Source: Nostocoides sp.
GTDB taxonomy: Bacteria; Actinomycetota; Actinomycetes; Actinomycetales; Dermatophilaceae
NCBI GenBank assembly: GCA_016702415.1
Contig: JADJEA010000025.1
Span: forward strand, 124,001-188,000
DNA length: 64,000 nucleotides
Direction of reading: 5' to 3'
Shown: piece by piece, positions 17,199-26,162 of the stretch
How the letters are laid out: each line of letters opens with the position of its first letter
How positions within the stretch are numbered: position 1 is the first letter of the stretch
The notes under the pieces: model-generated
The model's database searches: none
The model's input: only the letters and a program-made list of their open reading frames with translations
Told to the model about the DNA's origin: nothing
Translations under genes and position numbers: made by a program

Positions 17199-17697
17199 CG
17201 ATGACCCCCAAGCCGCCCTTCGACCACCTCGTCACCGCACACGGACCGGCCGTCCTGCGCGTATGCCGAGCGGTCCTCGGTGCCCACACCGATGCCGAGG
17301 ATGCGTGGTCGGAGACCTTTCTCGCGGCCTTGCGGGCCTATCCCGAGTTGACGGAACCAGCCAACCACCGGGCGTGGCTGGTCACCATCGCGCACCGGAA
17401 GGCGATCGACATCACCCGGGCACGGTCGCGTGGCGCGATCCCGGTGGGGAGGTTCCGGATCGGCTCTCGCAGAACGGCATACCGGGTGAGGGTGGTGACC
17501 GGGCCGTATGGCGCGCCGTCGCCGCCCTCCCCCCAAGACAGCGGACCGTCATTGCCTACCGCTATCTCGGCGGTCTCGACTACACGACCATCGCCGGACT
17601 GCTCGGCGGGTCGGCCGACGCGGCCCGGCGGGCGGCGGCCGACGGGATGAAAACGCTGCGGGCCCAACGGCATACGTTCCAGGAACAGGAGCAGTGA
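17195..17697 (+). pseudogene. ECF-type RNA polymerase sigma factor, frameshifted in a G run
   Basis: An ECF sigma factor split over two frames. The first part, from the GTG at 17195, reads sigma region 2 (AVLGAHTDAEDAWSETFLAAL, then WLVTIAHRKAIDITRARSR). The second part, in the frame ending at 17697, reads region 4 (ALPPRQRTVIAYRYLGGLDY then TIAGLLGGSADAARRAAADG). The join falls at 17449-17455, where the run of four G in GGTGGGGAGG would restore one continuous protein (VGEVPDRL) if it had five. It is therefore either a consensus error or a recent loss. Its stop overlaps the ogt start by one base. Sigma genes next to O6-methylguanine methyltransferase genes recur in actinobacteria, suggesting regulation of alkylation repair. 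Confidence 0.75.
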
Positions 17698-18332
17698 TGG
17701 AGACCGACCTCCCGCGCGAACGAAAGCAGGTCCGCACGACCGGGGACGACGATCTGACCCGCCTGCGTGCCCGGCTCGCCGCCGCTGCCCACGGCGCGGA
17801 GATCCTCGACATCGCCTACCGCATCATCGACTCACCCATCGGCTCCCTGCTCCTGGCCAGGACGCCTCGGGGCCTGGTCCGGGTCGCATTCGAGCCCGAC
17901 CACGAGGCGGCGCTCGTCACCCTCGCCACCGTGGTCAGTCCACGAATCCTGCTCTCGCCCAAGGATCTCGACGACGCGGCCCGGCAGATCGAGGGCTACT
18001 TCGGGGGGCGGCGCCGGACCTTCACACTCGACCTGGACCGGGCGTTGTCGCACGGGTTCCGGGGCGCCGTTCAGGCGCTCCTCCCGACCATCCCGTATGG
18101 CCTGACCACGAGCTATGGCGCCCTCGCGGCGCGCGCCGGGAACCCCCGCGCGGTTCGGGCGGTCGGGTCCGCCTGCGCGACCAACCCCCTGCCGATCGTC
18201 GTCCCCTGCCACCGGGTCCTGCGCGCCGACGGCTCCCTTGGGGGGTATGCCGGGGGCTCCCCCGCCAAGGCCGCCCTCCTCACCCTCGAGGCCACCCACG
18301 TGCCACCAGGGTCTTGTCCCTCAAGTGAGTGA
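17697..18332 (+). CDS. ogt: Methylated-DNA-[protein]-cysteine S-methyltransferase (O6-alkylguanine repair)
   Basis: A 211-residue suicide repair protein that moves alkyl groups from O6-alkylguanine to its own cysteine. The active site is NPLPIVVPCHRVLRADGSLG, with PCHRV near residue 169. The helix-turn-helix region before it (YGLTTSYGALAARAGNPRAV) and the N-terminal RNase-H-like domain (IDSPIGSLLLARTPRGL) are complete. It has about 35 extra residues at the N terminus. The start codon overlaps the sigma gene stop (TGATG). Intact, in contrast to its sigma partner. Confidence 0.92.
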   Translation: METDLPRERKQVRTTGDDDLTRLRARLAAAAHGAEILDIAYRIIDSPIGSLLLARTPRGLVRVAFEPDHEAALVTLATVVSPRILLSPKDLDDAARQIEGYFGGRRRTFTLDLDRALSHGFRGAVQALLPTIPYGLTTSYGALAARAGNPRAVRAVGSACATNPLPIVVPCHRVLRADGSLGGYAGGSPAKAALLTLEATHVPPGSCPSSE

Positions 18333-18401
18333 CCAGGCGTGACTGCCCGGGGGGAGGACATGGATGAATGCCGTGTCCAGCAACGGGGAGGTCGTGCGCC
18401 C

Positions 18402-18710
18402 CTATGCCGGTGTTCCGAGGACCGACTCGACGCTGCGAGCGCTCCTGTCCCTGCGATATCGATCGGCCAGCCAGCCCGCGTTGCCTTCGTCGATGCGGCC
18501 GAGGCCCTCGGCGATCTTAGCTGCCGCCCGATCCGCACCGATCGGCTCGTAATTGAGCCGCTGGTCGGCGTAGTAGTCCACGCCCACAGCGTCATTGCGG
18601 TGGAACGCCCCGGTGTTGGCGACGTAGACGTAGAGGCGCTGGGCGATGGTGTCTTCGACGGCCACCCACCGCTCGCGGCCCGTCTCATCGGTGACGAGGA
18701 AGATATTCAT
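18402..18710 (-). CDS. Small conserved hypothetical protein
   Basis: A 102-residue soluble protein beginning MNIFLVTDETGRERWVAV. It looks compact, with an aromatic centre (RLYVYVANTGAFHRND, VDYYADQRLNYEPIG) and a helical C terminus. I recognise no named domain; similar small proteins are seen in other actinobacteria. It starts 14 bases after the DeoR regulator stop and may be the last gene of that operon, or be independent. Confidence 0.6.
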   Translation of the reverse strand: MNIFLVTDETGRERWVAVEDTIAQRLYVYVANTGAFHRNDAVGVDYYADQRLNYEPIGADRAAAKIAEGLGRIDEGNAGWLADRYRRDRSARSVESVLGTPA

Positions 18711-18724
18711 GGCTCGCCCGCCCG

Positions 18725-19510
18725 CTAAGCGCGGACGACCTCGATCCCGTGGTCGCGCGTGAGGGCGTCGGCGTCCTGGAGGGGCAGGCCGGTGTCGGTG
18801 ACCAGGATGTCGATGTCGGCGAGCGCGGCATACCGGTGCACCGACTCGCGACCCACCTTGGAATGGTCGGCCAGGAGCACCCGCAGGCGGGCCGCCCGCA
18901 CGAAGGCGCCCTTGATCTCGGCCTCCGTCTCGTCGGGGGTGGAAAGACCGTGCTCCGGCGAAAGGGCGTTGGCGCCGAGGAAGGCCACGTCCGCGCGCAC
19001 CCCCTCGACGGCGCGCATCGCCCAGCCGTCCGCAGTCGCCAGCGTTTCCGGCCGGACCCGCCCTCCGAGCATGGTGACCGCACCGAGGCGCGGGAGGAGG
19101 GTCAGGGCGATCGGGAGGGAGTTGGTGAACGCGACGATCCGAGGGCTGACCGGGAGCGCGTCGGCGAAGGCGGCCGTTGTCGTCCCCGAGTCCAGCAGCA
19201 CCGCACCGGCGTCCGGGAGGAAATGCCGCGCGGCCTGAGCGATCCGCGCCTTTTCCGGGCCGTATGCCGTCCGCCCACCCACCGGCACCTCGTGCGTCAG
19301 TGACTCCACCGGGACCGCGCCGCCGTGGACCCGCCGCAGCAGGCCGCGTTCCTGGAGGTGGAGCAGATCCTTGCGGACGGTCTCGTGGGTCACCCCGAGG
19401 TTATCGGCGAGGCCGTTGGCGCTGACCTGGCCACGGGCGCGGAGGGTGTCGAGGATGACCTGGTGCCTGGTGGCGGCGAGCTGCGGATCACCGCCGGGGG
19501 CTCGGCTCAC
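18725..19510 (-). CDS. DeoR-family sugar-operon regulator
   Basis: A 261-residue DeoR/GlpR-type repressor. The N-terminal winged helix is typical (RHQVILDTLRARGQVSANGL, then VTHETVRKDLLHLQERGLL and the RRVHGGAV turn), followed by the DeoR C-terminal sensor domain with LDSGTTTAAFADAL, FTNSLPIA, GANALSPEHG and ADHSKVGRES. The GTG start overlaps the dehydrogenase stop by 4 bases. It sits at the end of the operon it probably represses; the inducer should be the sugar phosphate made by one of the two kinases. Confidence 0.9.
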   Translation of the reverse strand: MSRAPGGDPQLAATRHQVILDTLRARGQVSANGLADNLGVTHETVRKDLLHLQERGLLRRVHGGAVPVESLTHEVPVGGRTAYGPEKARIAQAARHFLPDAGAVLLDSGTTTAAFADALPVSPRIVAFTNSLPIALTLLPRLGAVTMLGGRVRPETLATADGWAMRAVEGVRADVAFLGANALSPEHGLSTPDETEAEIKGAFVRAARLRVLLADHSKVGRESVHRYAALADIDILVTDTGLPLQDADALTRDHGIEVVRA

Positions 19511-20529
19511 GGGTGGATCAGCACCTTGATCTCGCCCCCGCCCGCCGACGCGTCGAAGGCGTCGCGCGCCTGGGTCAGGGGGAAGTGCGCCGTGACGAAG
19601 TCGCCGGCTTTGACCGCCCCGGCCTGGAGCATCGCGATCGACTTCGCGTAGTCCTCCGGAACATAGGTCGCGCACCCTTGGATGCGGATCTGGTTGTCCT
19701 GCAACACGATCGTCGGGATGGTCACGTCGGCGGCGGGCACGCCGACGATGGCGACCGTCCCACCCTTGGTCGCCAGCGCGATCGCCGCGCGGATCGTCGA
19801 CTGGATGGCCACGCAGTCGAAGACGACGTCCGCACTCTCGCCGAGCGCCTCGCGCACCTGCTCGACGACGTCGCTTGCGGTCGCGTCGACGACAGCGTCC
19901 GCGCCCAGGCGCAGCGCGATCTCGCGCTTTGCCGGCAGGGGGTCGGTCATGACGACCCGGCGGACACCGTCATACCGGGCGACGGCGAGCATGAGCAGGC
20001 CGATCGTCCCGCACCCCATGATGACCACTGCCTTGCCGTCCAGCGGCCCGGCGATCCGACCCGCGTGCACCGGGGTCGAGAGCGGTTCGATGAGCGAGGC
20101 CGCATCATCGTCGAGATCGTCGGGGATGACGTGGAGGCGATCGGCCCGGACGACGAACTCGTCGGCCATCCCACCCTGGAGGTATCCGCACCCGAAGAAC
20201 TGGAGGTTTTCACAGAGGTTCTCCTGGCCCTGCTGACACTGCTTGCAGGTCCAACAGGGGAGGGTGGGCTCGACGGTGACGCGTGCGCCGACGCCGACCG
20301 TCGCGACGCCCTCGCCGACCTCGGTCACGACGCCGGTGACCTCGTGGCCAGGGAAATACGGCATGGGGATCAGCGGGTGCCGGCCGTGGAGGGCATGGGT
20401 GTCGGAGCCGCAGACGCCGATGGTGACGCTGCGCGCCCGCACCTCACCCGGGCCCAGGGGCGCAGGCTCCTCGACCCGCAGTTCCATCGCGCCAGGGGCG
20501 GTGACGACGATGCGGCGGATATCGGTCAT
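19507..20529 (-). CDS. Zinc-dependent polyol/alcohol dehydrogenase (sorbitol dehydrogenase type)
   Basis: A 340-residue zinc-dependent medium-chain dehydrogenase, expected to oxidise a polyol or sugar alcohol with NAD(P)+. Catalytic zinc residues are visible in GVCGSDTHALHG and PGHEVTGVV; the four structural-zinc cysteines are in LPCWTCKQCQQGQENLC near residue 95; the cofactor motif is VIMGCGTIGLLML near 165. It overlaps the kinase gene before it and the DeoR gene after it by 4 bases each. The pathway context (kinases, class II aldolase) fits oxidation of a hexitol or similar to a ketose. Confidence 0.9.
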   Translation of the reverse strand: MTDIRRIVVTAPGAMELRVEEPAPLGPGEVRARSVTIGVCGSDTHALHGRHPLIPMPYFPGHEVTGVVTEVGEGVATVGVGARVTVEPTLPCWTCKQCQQGQENLCENLQFFGCGYLQGGMADEFVVRADRLHVIPDDLDDDAASLIEPLSTPVHAGRIAGPLDGKAVVIMGCGTIGLLMLAVARYDGVRRVVMTDPLPAKREIALRLGADAVVDATASDVVEQVREALGESADVVFDCVAIQSTIRAAIALATKGGTVAIVGVPAADVTIPTIVLQDNQIRIQGCATYVPEDYAKSIAMLQAGAVKAGDFVTAHFPLTQARDAFDASAGGGEIKVLIHP

Positions 20530-21578
20530 GGGAGATCTCCTTCAGGGGCGGGGTTGGGGGAGGTCAGGCCAACAGCGTGGACGGCGACGGGGAGAGGGGT
20601 GGGTGTGGTGTCGCGTTTGCTGGTGTCGCGGATGGTGTCGCTGAGGGTGGTGACCGTGATCCCGTCGACACCGCGAGTGCCCGGGTGGGGGTCGACCGTG
20701 GTGGGGCACAGGCACGCGGACCGTCCCCAGGCAAGGGCACGACGCATCCGGTCAGCTGGCGTCCCGGGACCGGCGAGCCAGCCCGCGAGGAAGGCATCCC
20801 CGGCGCCCGCGGTGTTGACGGGCACGAGCGCGGGCCCGCCACCATGGATGACGACCTCGCCGTCGGTGTACACGGCGCCCGAGCGCCCCATACTCACCAG
20901 GAGGTCCACGCCGTGATCGGCGGCGAGGCGGCGCGCCGCGGCGGCGGTCACGGTCACGGTGTCCGCCCCGAGATCGGTTCGCAGGAGTTCCGCCAGCTCG
21001 ATCTCGTTGGGCGCCAAGAGATTCGCCCCCGTGCGGAGGGCGACGGCGAGAGCGGCACCGGCAATGTCGACGGCGCATTTGACGGTATGCCGCGCGGCCA
21101 CCCCGACGAATTCCCCCACCGCCGCGGGCTCCAGTCCGGGCGGGAGGGAGCCGGAGATGACGAGCCAGGAGTCGTCGGTGTCGGTGAGGCCGGTCAAGAC
21201 CGCGTCGACGGATTCGAGGAGCCGGTCGACATCGGCGCGGACGATCGGCTCCCCCGGTCCGTTGACCTTGACCGTCGGGCCGCCGGGGAGGAGGACGGAG
21301 GTGTTGATCCGCGTCTCGCCGGCGACCGGGACGCCGAGATGGGGCACGCCCGCGTCGCCGAGCAACTCGGCGAGATGGCGGCCGGTCGGTCCCCCGACCG
21401 GGATGACCGCGATCGTCTCGGAGCCGGCGGCGTGGAGATCGCGGGCGACATTGACGCCCTTGCCGCTCCCCTCGATCGTCGCCGCGGAGGCCCGGTGGAC
21501 GTCGACGTCCCCGAGCGCCGACTCGGCGAGCGTGTAGGTGAGGTCGAGACTGGGGTTGAGGGTGAGCGTGACGATCAT
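20526..21578 (-). CDS. 1-phosphofructokinase/tagatose-6-phosphate kinase-like PfkB protein
   Basis: A 350-residue PfkB protein of the FruK/LacC branch, which phosphorylates a ketose monophosphate to a bisphosphate. It opens with MIVTLTLNPSLDLTYTL, the usual start of 1-phosphofructokinase and tagatose-6-phosphate kinase, has GSGKGVNVARDLHAAG for substrate binding, and NTAGAGDAFLAGWLAG at the C-terminal catalytic aspartate. Overlaps both neighbours by 4 bases. Together with the class II aldolase next to it, it would make and then split a ketose-1,6-bisphosphate. Whether the sugar is fructose, tagatose or another is not decided by sequence. Confidence 0.85.
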   Translation of the reverse strand: MIVTLTLNPSLDLTYTLAESALGDVDVHRASAATIEGSGKGVNVARDLHAAGSETIAVIPVGGPTGRHLAELLGDAGVPHLGVPVAGETRINTSVLLPGGPTVKVNGPGEPIVRADVDRLLESVDAVLTGLTDTDDSWLVISGSLPPGLEPAAVGEFVGVAARHTVKCAVDIAGAALAVALRTGANLLAPNEIELAELLRTDLGADTVTVTAAAARRLAADHGVDLLVSMGRSGAVYTDGEVVIHGGGPALVPVNTAGAGDAFLAGWLAGPGTPADRMRRALAWGRSACLCPTTVDPHPGTRGVDGITVTTLSDTIRDTSKRDTTPTPLPVAVHAVGLTSPNPAPEGDLP

Positions 21579-22420
21579 CGCGGCATACCCGAGACGACCC
21601 CGGCCAGCCGCTCGGCCACCGCGGCGATCTCCGCACGCGCCGGGCGAAGGTATTTCCGCGGGTCGACGAGTCCCGCGTCATCCCGCAGGACGCCGCGGAC
21701 AGCACCGGTGAACGCGACATTGAGGATGGTGCCGATGTTGATCTTCGTCATCCCCGCCTTGACAGCCGCGGCGAGCGCGTCATCGGGGACGCCCGAAGAC
21801 CCATGCAGGACAAGGGGAACCGGGAGCGCCGCCGCGAGGGCACCGATGAGGTCGAGATCGAGCGCCGCGGTCCGCTCCACCATGGCGTGGGAACTACCGA
21901 CCGCGACGGCCAGGGCATCCACCCCCGTTGCCGCGACGAAGTCCGCCGCCTCCCCGGGGTCGGTCCGCACGCCCGGCGCGTGGGCGCCGTCCTTGCCGCC
22001 GACCTTCCCCAACTCGGCCTCGACGAAGAGCCCGTTGGCGTGTCCCCACTCGGCGGCGGCGCGCGTCGCGGCGACATTGGCGGCGTAGTCGAGGCGGGAG
22101 GCGTCATACATCACCGAGCTCAGCCCGGCGGCGGCGCACTCGCGAAGGAGGTCGTCGTCCTCGACATGGTCCAGATGGACCGACACGTCGACTGCGGCGG
22201 ACCGGGCCACCTCGATCGTGCCGGCGGCGATCGGACGCAGCCGGCCGCCGTGAAAGCGGACGGCGTTCTCGCTGATCTGGAGGATGACGTCGGCTCCGGC
22301 GCGCTCGGCTCCGGCGACGATCCCCTCGGCGTGTTCGAGAGTGATGACGTTGAACGCGGCGACTCCCCGCCCGGCGGCGCGCGCCCGGGCGACGAGGTCG
22401 GCGGTGGTGGCGAGCGGCAT
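21575..22420 (-). CDS. Class II ketose-bisphosphate aldolase (Fba/GatY/KbaY family)
   Basis: A 281-residue zinc-dependent aldolase that cleaves a ketose-1,6-bisphosphate into dihydroxyacetone phosphate and an aldehyde phosphate. Features: GVAAFNVITLEHAEGIV near the N terminus, the zinc histidine and following acid in VSVHLDHVEDDDLL, EAELGKVGGKDG, VLHGSSGVPDD with the second zinc histidine, and KINIGTILNVAF. I start it at the ATG at 22420 (inside a GTATGCCG copy) with GAGAGGA before it. It is shorter than fructose-bisphosphate aldolase of central metabolism and closer in size to tagatose-type enzymes. Confidence 0.88.
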   Translation of the reverse strand: MPLATTADLVARARAAGRGVAAFNVITLEHAEGIVAGAERAGADVILQISENAVRFHGGRLRPIAAGTIEVARSAAVDVSVHLDHVEDDDLLRECAAAGLSSVMYDASRLDYAANVAATRAAAEWGHANGLFVEAELGKVGGKDGAHAPGVRTDPGEAADFVAATGVDALAVAVGSSHAMVERTAALDLDLIGALAAALPVPLVLHGSSGVPDDALAAAVKAGMTKINIGTILNVAFTGAVRGVLRDDAGLVDPRKYLRPARAEIAAVAERLAGVVSGMPR

Positions 22421-22448
22421 ACGGTCTGGTCCTCTCGGGACGGTCACG

Positions 22449-22502
22449 GGGTCGGCATGGTCAAGGGGTCGGCATGGTCAAGGGTGGGCACGGTCAAGGG
22501 GC
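22449..22502 (+). repeat. Short imperfect tandem repeat between kinase and aldolase genes
   Basis: About three copies of a 17-18 base unit reading GTCGGCATGGTCAAGGG, the last copy diverged. It lies in the 99-base gap between the FGGY kinase and aldolase genes. No function evident; it may be replication slippage. Confidence 0.6.
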
Positions 22503-22519
22503 GGGTGGGAACGGTCGGA

Positions 22520-23869
22520 TCAGTCGGGCGAAGGGGGATAGGCGGGGGCGGAGTCGAGGTCGGGATAGATGCCGGCGGCGACGCCGGCGAGGAGGGCGGC
22601 GCCGCGGCAGCCGGCCTCGGGCACGCTCGCGCGGCGGAAGGTCCCGAACGCGGCCTCCTTCGCGGCCATGACAGCGCGGCTGTGCGTCCACCCGCCGGCG
22701 ACGACGAGGTCGGCGCGTGGCCCACTCGCCGCGGTGAGACGCTCGCTGAGGGCCGCGGCCTGGGCGGTGACGGCCCGGGTTGCGGCGCGCCAGACCTCGC
22801 CCGGGCTCGCGGCCCGGTCGATGGCGACATCGCCGGCCCCAGGTCCCATGGTGACCGCGCCCGCGACGTCCGCCGCGCTGGCCGCCGCGTCGTCCAGACG
22901 GGGGAGACCGGCCCGGTCGATCCCGAGAGCCGCCTGGACCTTCCCGAGAATGAGGCCCCCTTGGGTCGCGCCCAACAGGCACCAGCGGCCGGGCGCGACA
23001 TGCCGGCCGACCGTGATCCCGGCGGCGGCGAGAGCGGCGACGGTCTCCTCGGGCAGACCGGGCCGGCTCGTCCGCAGAATCGCCTCTGCGGTTCCGGCGG
23101 AATCGAATTCGTCACCTTCGCGGTGCGCGCCCACGCCCACGGCAGCGGCCTGATGGTCGTGTCCCGCCACGGTGAGTATGGCGCCCGCCACCCCCGCCGC
23201 GTCCGCCACCCCCGTTGCATCCGCCCGCCCCACGGGCGTTCCCGCCGCGACGAGGTCACCGAGCAGCGTCGCCGGGGCACCGGACCAGTCGAGCGCGGCG
23301 GTCCAGGGCGTACCCGTGTGGAGGTCGAGCCAGCCGGTGCGCGAGGCCAGGGAGTATTCGGTGACCGGCTCCCCGCCGAGGCCCCGGACGATCCACTCGG
23401 CGACGTTGTACCTCCGCACAGCTGCGGCGCTCTCGGGCAGGTGGGCCCGCATCCATCGGTGCTTCGTCAGGCTCCATTGGGTCCACAGGGGCAGCCCGGT
23501 GCGGCGCGAGAAGGCCTCGCCGCCGAGTTCGGTGACGAGCTGCTCGAGTTCGGCGCGGTCACGGGTGTCGTGCCAGGCGATGACCGGGGCCAGCGGGCGA
23601 TCGGCGGCGTCGACGAGGATCCCGGACTCGGCCATGCTGGCCACCCCGATCGCCAGGACCTCGGCGTCCGGCGCCTGTCGGAGGGCGTCGGCCAAGGCCG
23701 TCCCGGCGGCAGCCGTGATCTCCCCAGCGCTGGTCTCCTCCCCGAACTCCGTGCGGGTCCACACGGTCGGGGCACGGCCGAGCGCGACCTGCTCCCCCTC
23801 GGGGGTCATCAAGAGAACCTTGACGGAGGTCGTCCCGGCGTCGATCCCGGCGAGGAGGCCCCGCGGCAT
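22520..23869 (-). CDS. FGGY-family carbohydrate kinase
   Basis: A 449-residue sugar kinase of the xylulokinase/glycerol kinase (FGGY) family, ATP-dependent. The phosphate-1 motif GIDAGTTSVKVLLMTPEG is at the N terminus, AWHDTRDRAELE follows near residue 98, and adenosine-binding glycine motifs are near the C terminus (VVAGGWTHSRAVMA, EAGCRGAALLAGVAAG). First gene of the leftward operon; a GGGAGG lies 4 bases before the ATG. The upstream 149-base gap holds the likely promoter shared with a divergent MFS gene. Substrate probably a ketose or polyol. Confidence 0.88.
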   Translation of the reverse strand: MPRGLLAGIDAGTTSVKVLLMTPEGEQVALGRAPTVWTRTEFGEETSAGEITAAAGTALADALRQAPDAEVLAIGVASMAESGILVDAADRPLAPVIAWHDTRDRAELEQLVTELGGEAFSRRTGLPLWTQWSLTKHRWMRAHLPESAAAVRRYNVAEWIVRGLGGEPVTEYSLASRTGWLDLHTGTPWTAALDWSGAPATLLGDLVAAGTPVGRADATGVADAAGVAGAILTVAGHDHQAAAVGVGAHREGDEFDSAGTAEAILRTSRPGLPEETVAALAAAGITVGRHVAPGRWCLLGATQGGLILGKVQAALGIDRAGLPRLDDAAASAADVAGAVTMGPGAGDVAIDRAASPGEVWRAATRAVTAQAAALSERLTAASGPRADLVVAGGWTHSRAVMAAKEAAFGTFRRASVPEAGCRGAALLAGVAAGIYPDLDSAPAYPPSPD

Positions 23870-24017
23870 ACGCCCTCCCGCTTGTGGTCGGTTGGCTTTC
23901 GTTGGGATTAGTTGAACATCGGGGTCACGCGGCCGTCAAGGGCGAGCCCGGGCGCCTGCCACCGCCCCGTGAAATCGCCCGTCACCGACACGTCGATCCT
24001 GCGAAGCTGGACCTCCC

Positions 24018-25283
24018 ATGATCGATCCGCGTTCACGCCGCGCCACCCTCGTCATCCCCGCCCTACTCGCCGGGCTGTCGATGCTCGGGCCATTCTCGAC
24101 GGACACTCCGCTGCCGGCGTTCGCGTCGATGCGGGCCGAGTTCGGGGTCGGCAGCGACCGGCTTCAGCTGATCATCAGCGCCTACCTCTTCGCGTTCGGG
24201 GCGATGGCGATCTTCCACGGACCGTTGTCGGATGCGTTGGGGCGCAAGCCGGTCATGGTGTGGGGGGTCGCGGCATACGGCCTGGCCTCGGTGGTCGCGG
24301 CGATCGCGCCGACACTGACGGTGCTGCTGATCTGCCGGGTTCTCCAGGGCCTCTGCGCCGGCGGGGGTGTCATCGTCAGCCGGACGGTCATTCGCGACCT
24401 CTATACCGGTCCGCAAGCGCAGCGGTTGATGAGCCGCGTGGCGATGATCTTCGGGATCGCTCCGGTCGTGGCCCCCCTCGCGGGCGGGGCACTGCTGCAG
24501 GTCTGGTCGTGGCGATCGATCTTCTGGACCCAGGCGGCGCTGGCCGTGATTCTCACCATCGCGGTCCGCCTCGTCCTCCCCGAGACCCATCCGCCGGCGC
24601 GGCGGACGCCGCTCGAGGCGCGCGCAGTGGTGCGCAGTGTCGTCGCGGTGTTCGGCGATGCCGCATACGAGCGGATGGCCTGGGGCGGTGGCCTGATGCA
24701 GGCGTCCTGGTTCGTCTATGTCGGCGGGGCGGCCATTGTCGTCGGCGACCTACTCGGCCGGGGCGAACTCGACTACTGGATGCTCTTCGGGCCGCTCGTC
24801 CTGGGGATGACCGTGGGCTCATGGGTGAGCGGACGCGCCGCCGGTCGCGTCGGCGGTCGGGCGCTGGTCAGCGCCGGGTTCGGCGTCGCCCTCATCGGGG
24901 CGCTCGTCAACGTCGCCTTGGCGGCGCTCGCCGACCGCGACCACACCGTCTGGTATGCCGTGACCGGCCCCACCCTGATGACCCTCGGCGCCGCGACGGC
25001 CTTCCCGACGATCCAACTCGCCCTGCTCGACTGCTTTCCCTCCCGCCGCGGCGCCGCCGCCTCGGGGAGCACGTTCCTCGGGTTGACCATCAGCGCCGTC
25101 GTCACCGCCGTGGTCGTCCCGGTGGCCTCCGGGTCGCTACGGCAGGTCGCTCTCGCCGCCTTGGCGCTCATGCTGCTGTCGGGGTTGCTATGGGCCTGGC
25201 ATCTCATCGCCGTCCGGCGGGAACTGCGCACCCCGACGGAGGCCGCGGGGGGCGACCCCGCGGCATACGACCCCCGCGTCTGA
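24018..25283 (+). CDS. Bcr/CflA-family MFS multidrug efflux transporter
   Basis: A 421-residue, 12-helix major facilitator of the Bcr/CflA (DHA1) branch. Signatures: STDTPLPAFASMRAEFG in the first loop, GPLSDALGRKPVMVWG (motif A) near residue 73, and CRVLQGLCAGGGVIVSRTVI near 106, which is the branch-specific helix-4 sequence. Exports drugs or metabolites by proton antiport. Followed 12 bases later by a PhzF gene, with which it is probably co-transcribed. It diverges from the DeoR-controlled operon and may instead export or import that operon's substrate. Confidence 0.88.
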   Translation: MIDPRSRRATLVIPALLAGLSMLGPFSTDTPLPAFASMRAEFGVGSDRLQLIISAYLFAFGAMAIFHGPLSDALGRKPVMVWGVAAYGLASVVAAIAPTLTVLLICRVLQGLCAGGGVIVSRTVIRDLYTGPQAQRLMSRVAMIFGIAPVVAPLAGGALLQVWSWRSIFWTQAALAVILTIAVRLVLPETHPPARRTPLEARAVVRSVVAVFGDAAYERMAWGGGLMQASWFVYVGGAAIVVGDLLGRGELDYWMLFGPLVLGMTVGSWVSGRAAGRVGGRALVSAGFGVALIGALVNVALAALADRDHTVWYAVTGPTLMTLGAATAFPTIQLALLDCFPSRRGAAASGSTFLGLTISAVVTAVVVPVASGSLRQVALAALALMLLSGLLWAWHLIAVRRELRTPTEAAGGDPAAYDPRV

Positions 25284-25295
25284 GAGGCTCCTGCT

Positions 25296-26162
25296 ATGTC
25301 TGTTCCCGCAGCACTCCCGTTCACCCAGGTCGACGTCTTCACCGCCGCGGCCCTGCGTGGGAATGCCCTCGCCGTCGTCCACGATGCCGACGACGTCGAT
25401 GACGCAACCCTGCAAGCCTTCGCGAACTGGACCAATCTCTCGGAGACGACCTTCGTGCTCGCGCCGACGGACCCCGCGGCCGACTATCGGGTGCGCATCT
25501 TCACGACCTCGGGCGAACTCCCGTTCGCGGGGCATCCGACCCTCGGCAGCGCCCACGCCTGGCTCGCCCGGGGTGGCCGGCCGCGCACCCCGGGCGTGGT
25601 GATCCAGGAATGCGGGGCGGGGCTGGTGCCCGTCCGCGAGGGTGAGCGCCTTGCCTTCGCGGCACCCCCGCTCCTGCGGTCGGGGCCGGTCGAGGATGCC
25701 TTGTTGGCGCGAATCATCGCTGCGGCCGGCCTCGACCCCGCCACCGTGGTCGGCGCCGCCTGGTGCGACAACGGCCCGGGATGGGTCGGGATCGAACTCA
25801 CCGACGCCGTGGCCGTCCTGGCGGCCGATCCGGATCCGATCGCGATGACCGACCTCAAGGTCGGCCTGGTCGGGCCGTATGCCGCCGACGACGCCGCCCG
25901 TCTCGGTGCCGCCTGCGAGGTGCGCGCGTTCTATGCGGACGGCCGGGACTATGAGGAGGACCCCGTGACGGGCAGCCTCAATGCCGCCCTCGCCCAGTGG
26001 CTCATCCCTGCCGGTCGCCTGCCCCGCGAGTATGTCGCGCGCCAAGGCACCCGCTTGGGCCGGGCCGGCTTGGTGCACATTCGCGCCGAGGAGGACCAGA
26101 TCTGGGTCGGCGGCGATGCGGTCACCGTCATCACCGGCGAGGTCACCCTCCCCGGAACCTGA
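25296..26162 (+). CDS. PhzF-family isomerase/epimerase
   Basis: A 288-residue member of the PhzF fold (diaminopimelate-epimerase-like). The N-terminal FTQVDVFTAAALRGNALAVV and the catalytic-region LSETTFVLAP (conserved Glu) and FTTSGELPFAGHPTLGSAHA are typical. The second half has the symmetric DPVTGSLNAALAQWL. Most members are enzymes of unknown substrate; only one clade makes phenazines, and no phenazine genes are near. It follows an efflux gene by 12 bases. Confidence 0.88.
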   Translation: MSVPAALPFTQVDVFTAAALRGNALAVVHDADDVDDATLQAFANWTNLSETTFVLAPTDPAADYRVRIFTTSGELPFAGHPTLGSAHAWLARGGRPRTPGVVIQECGAGLVPVREGERLAFAAPPLLRSGPVEDALLARIIAAAGLDPATVVGAAWCDNGPGWVGIELTDAVAVLAADPDPIAMTDLKVGLVGPYAADDAARLGAACEVRAFYADGRDYEEDPVTGSLNAALAQWLIPAGRLPREYVARQGTRLGRAGLVHIRAEEDQIWVGGDAVTVITGEVTLPGT

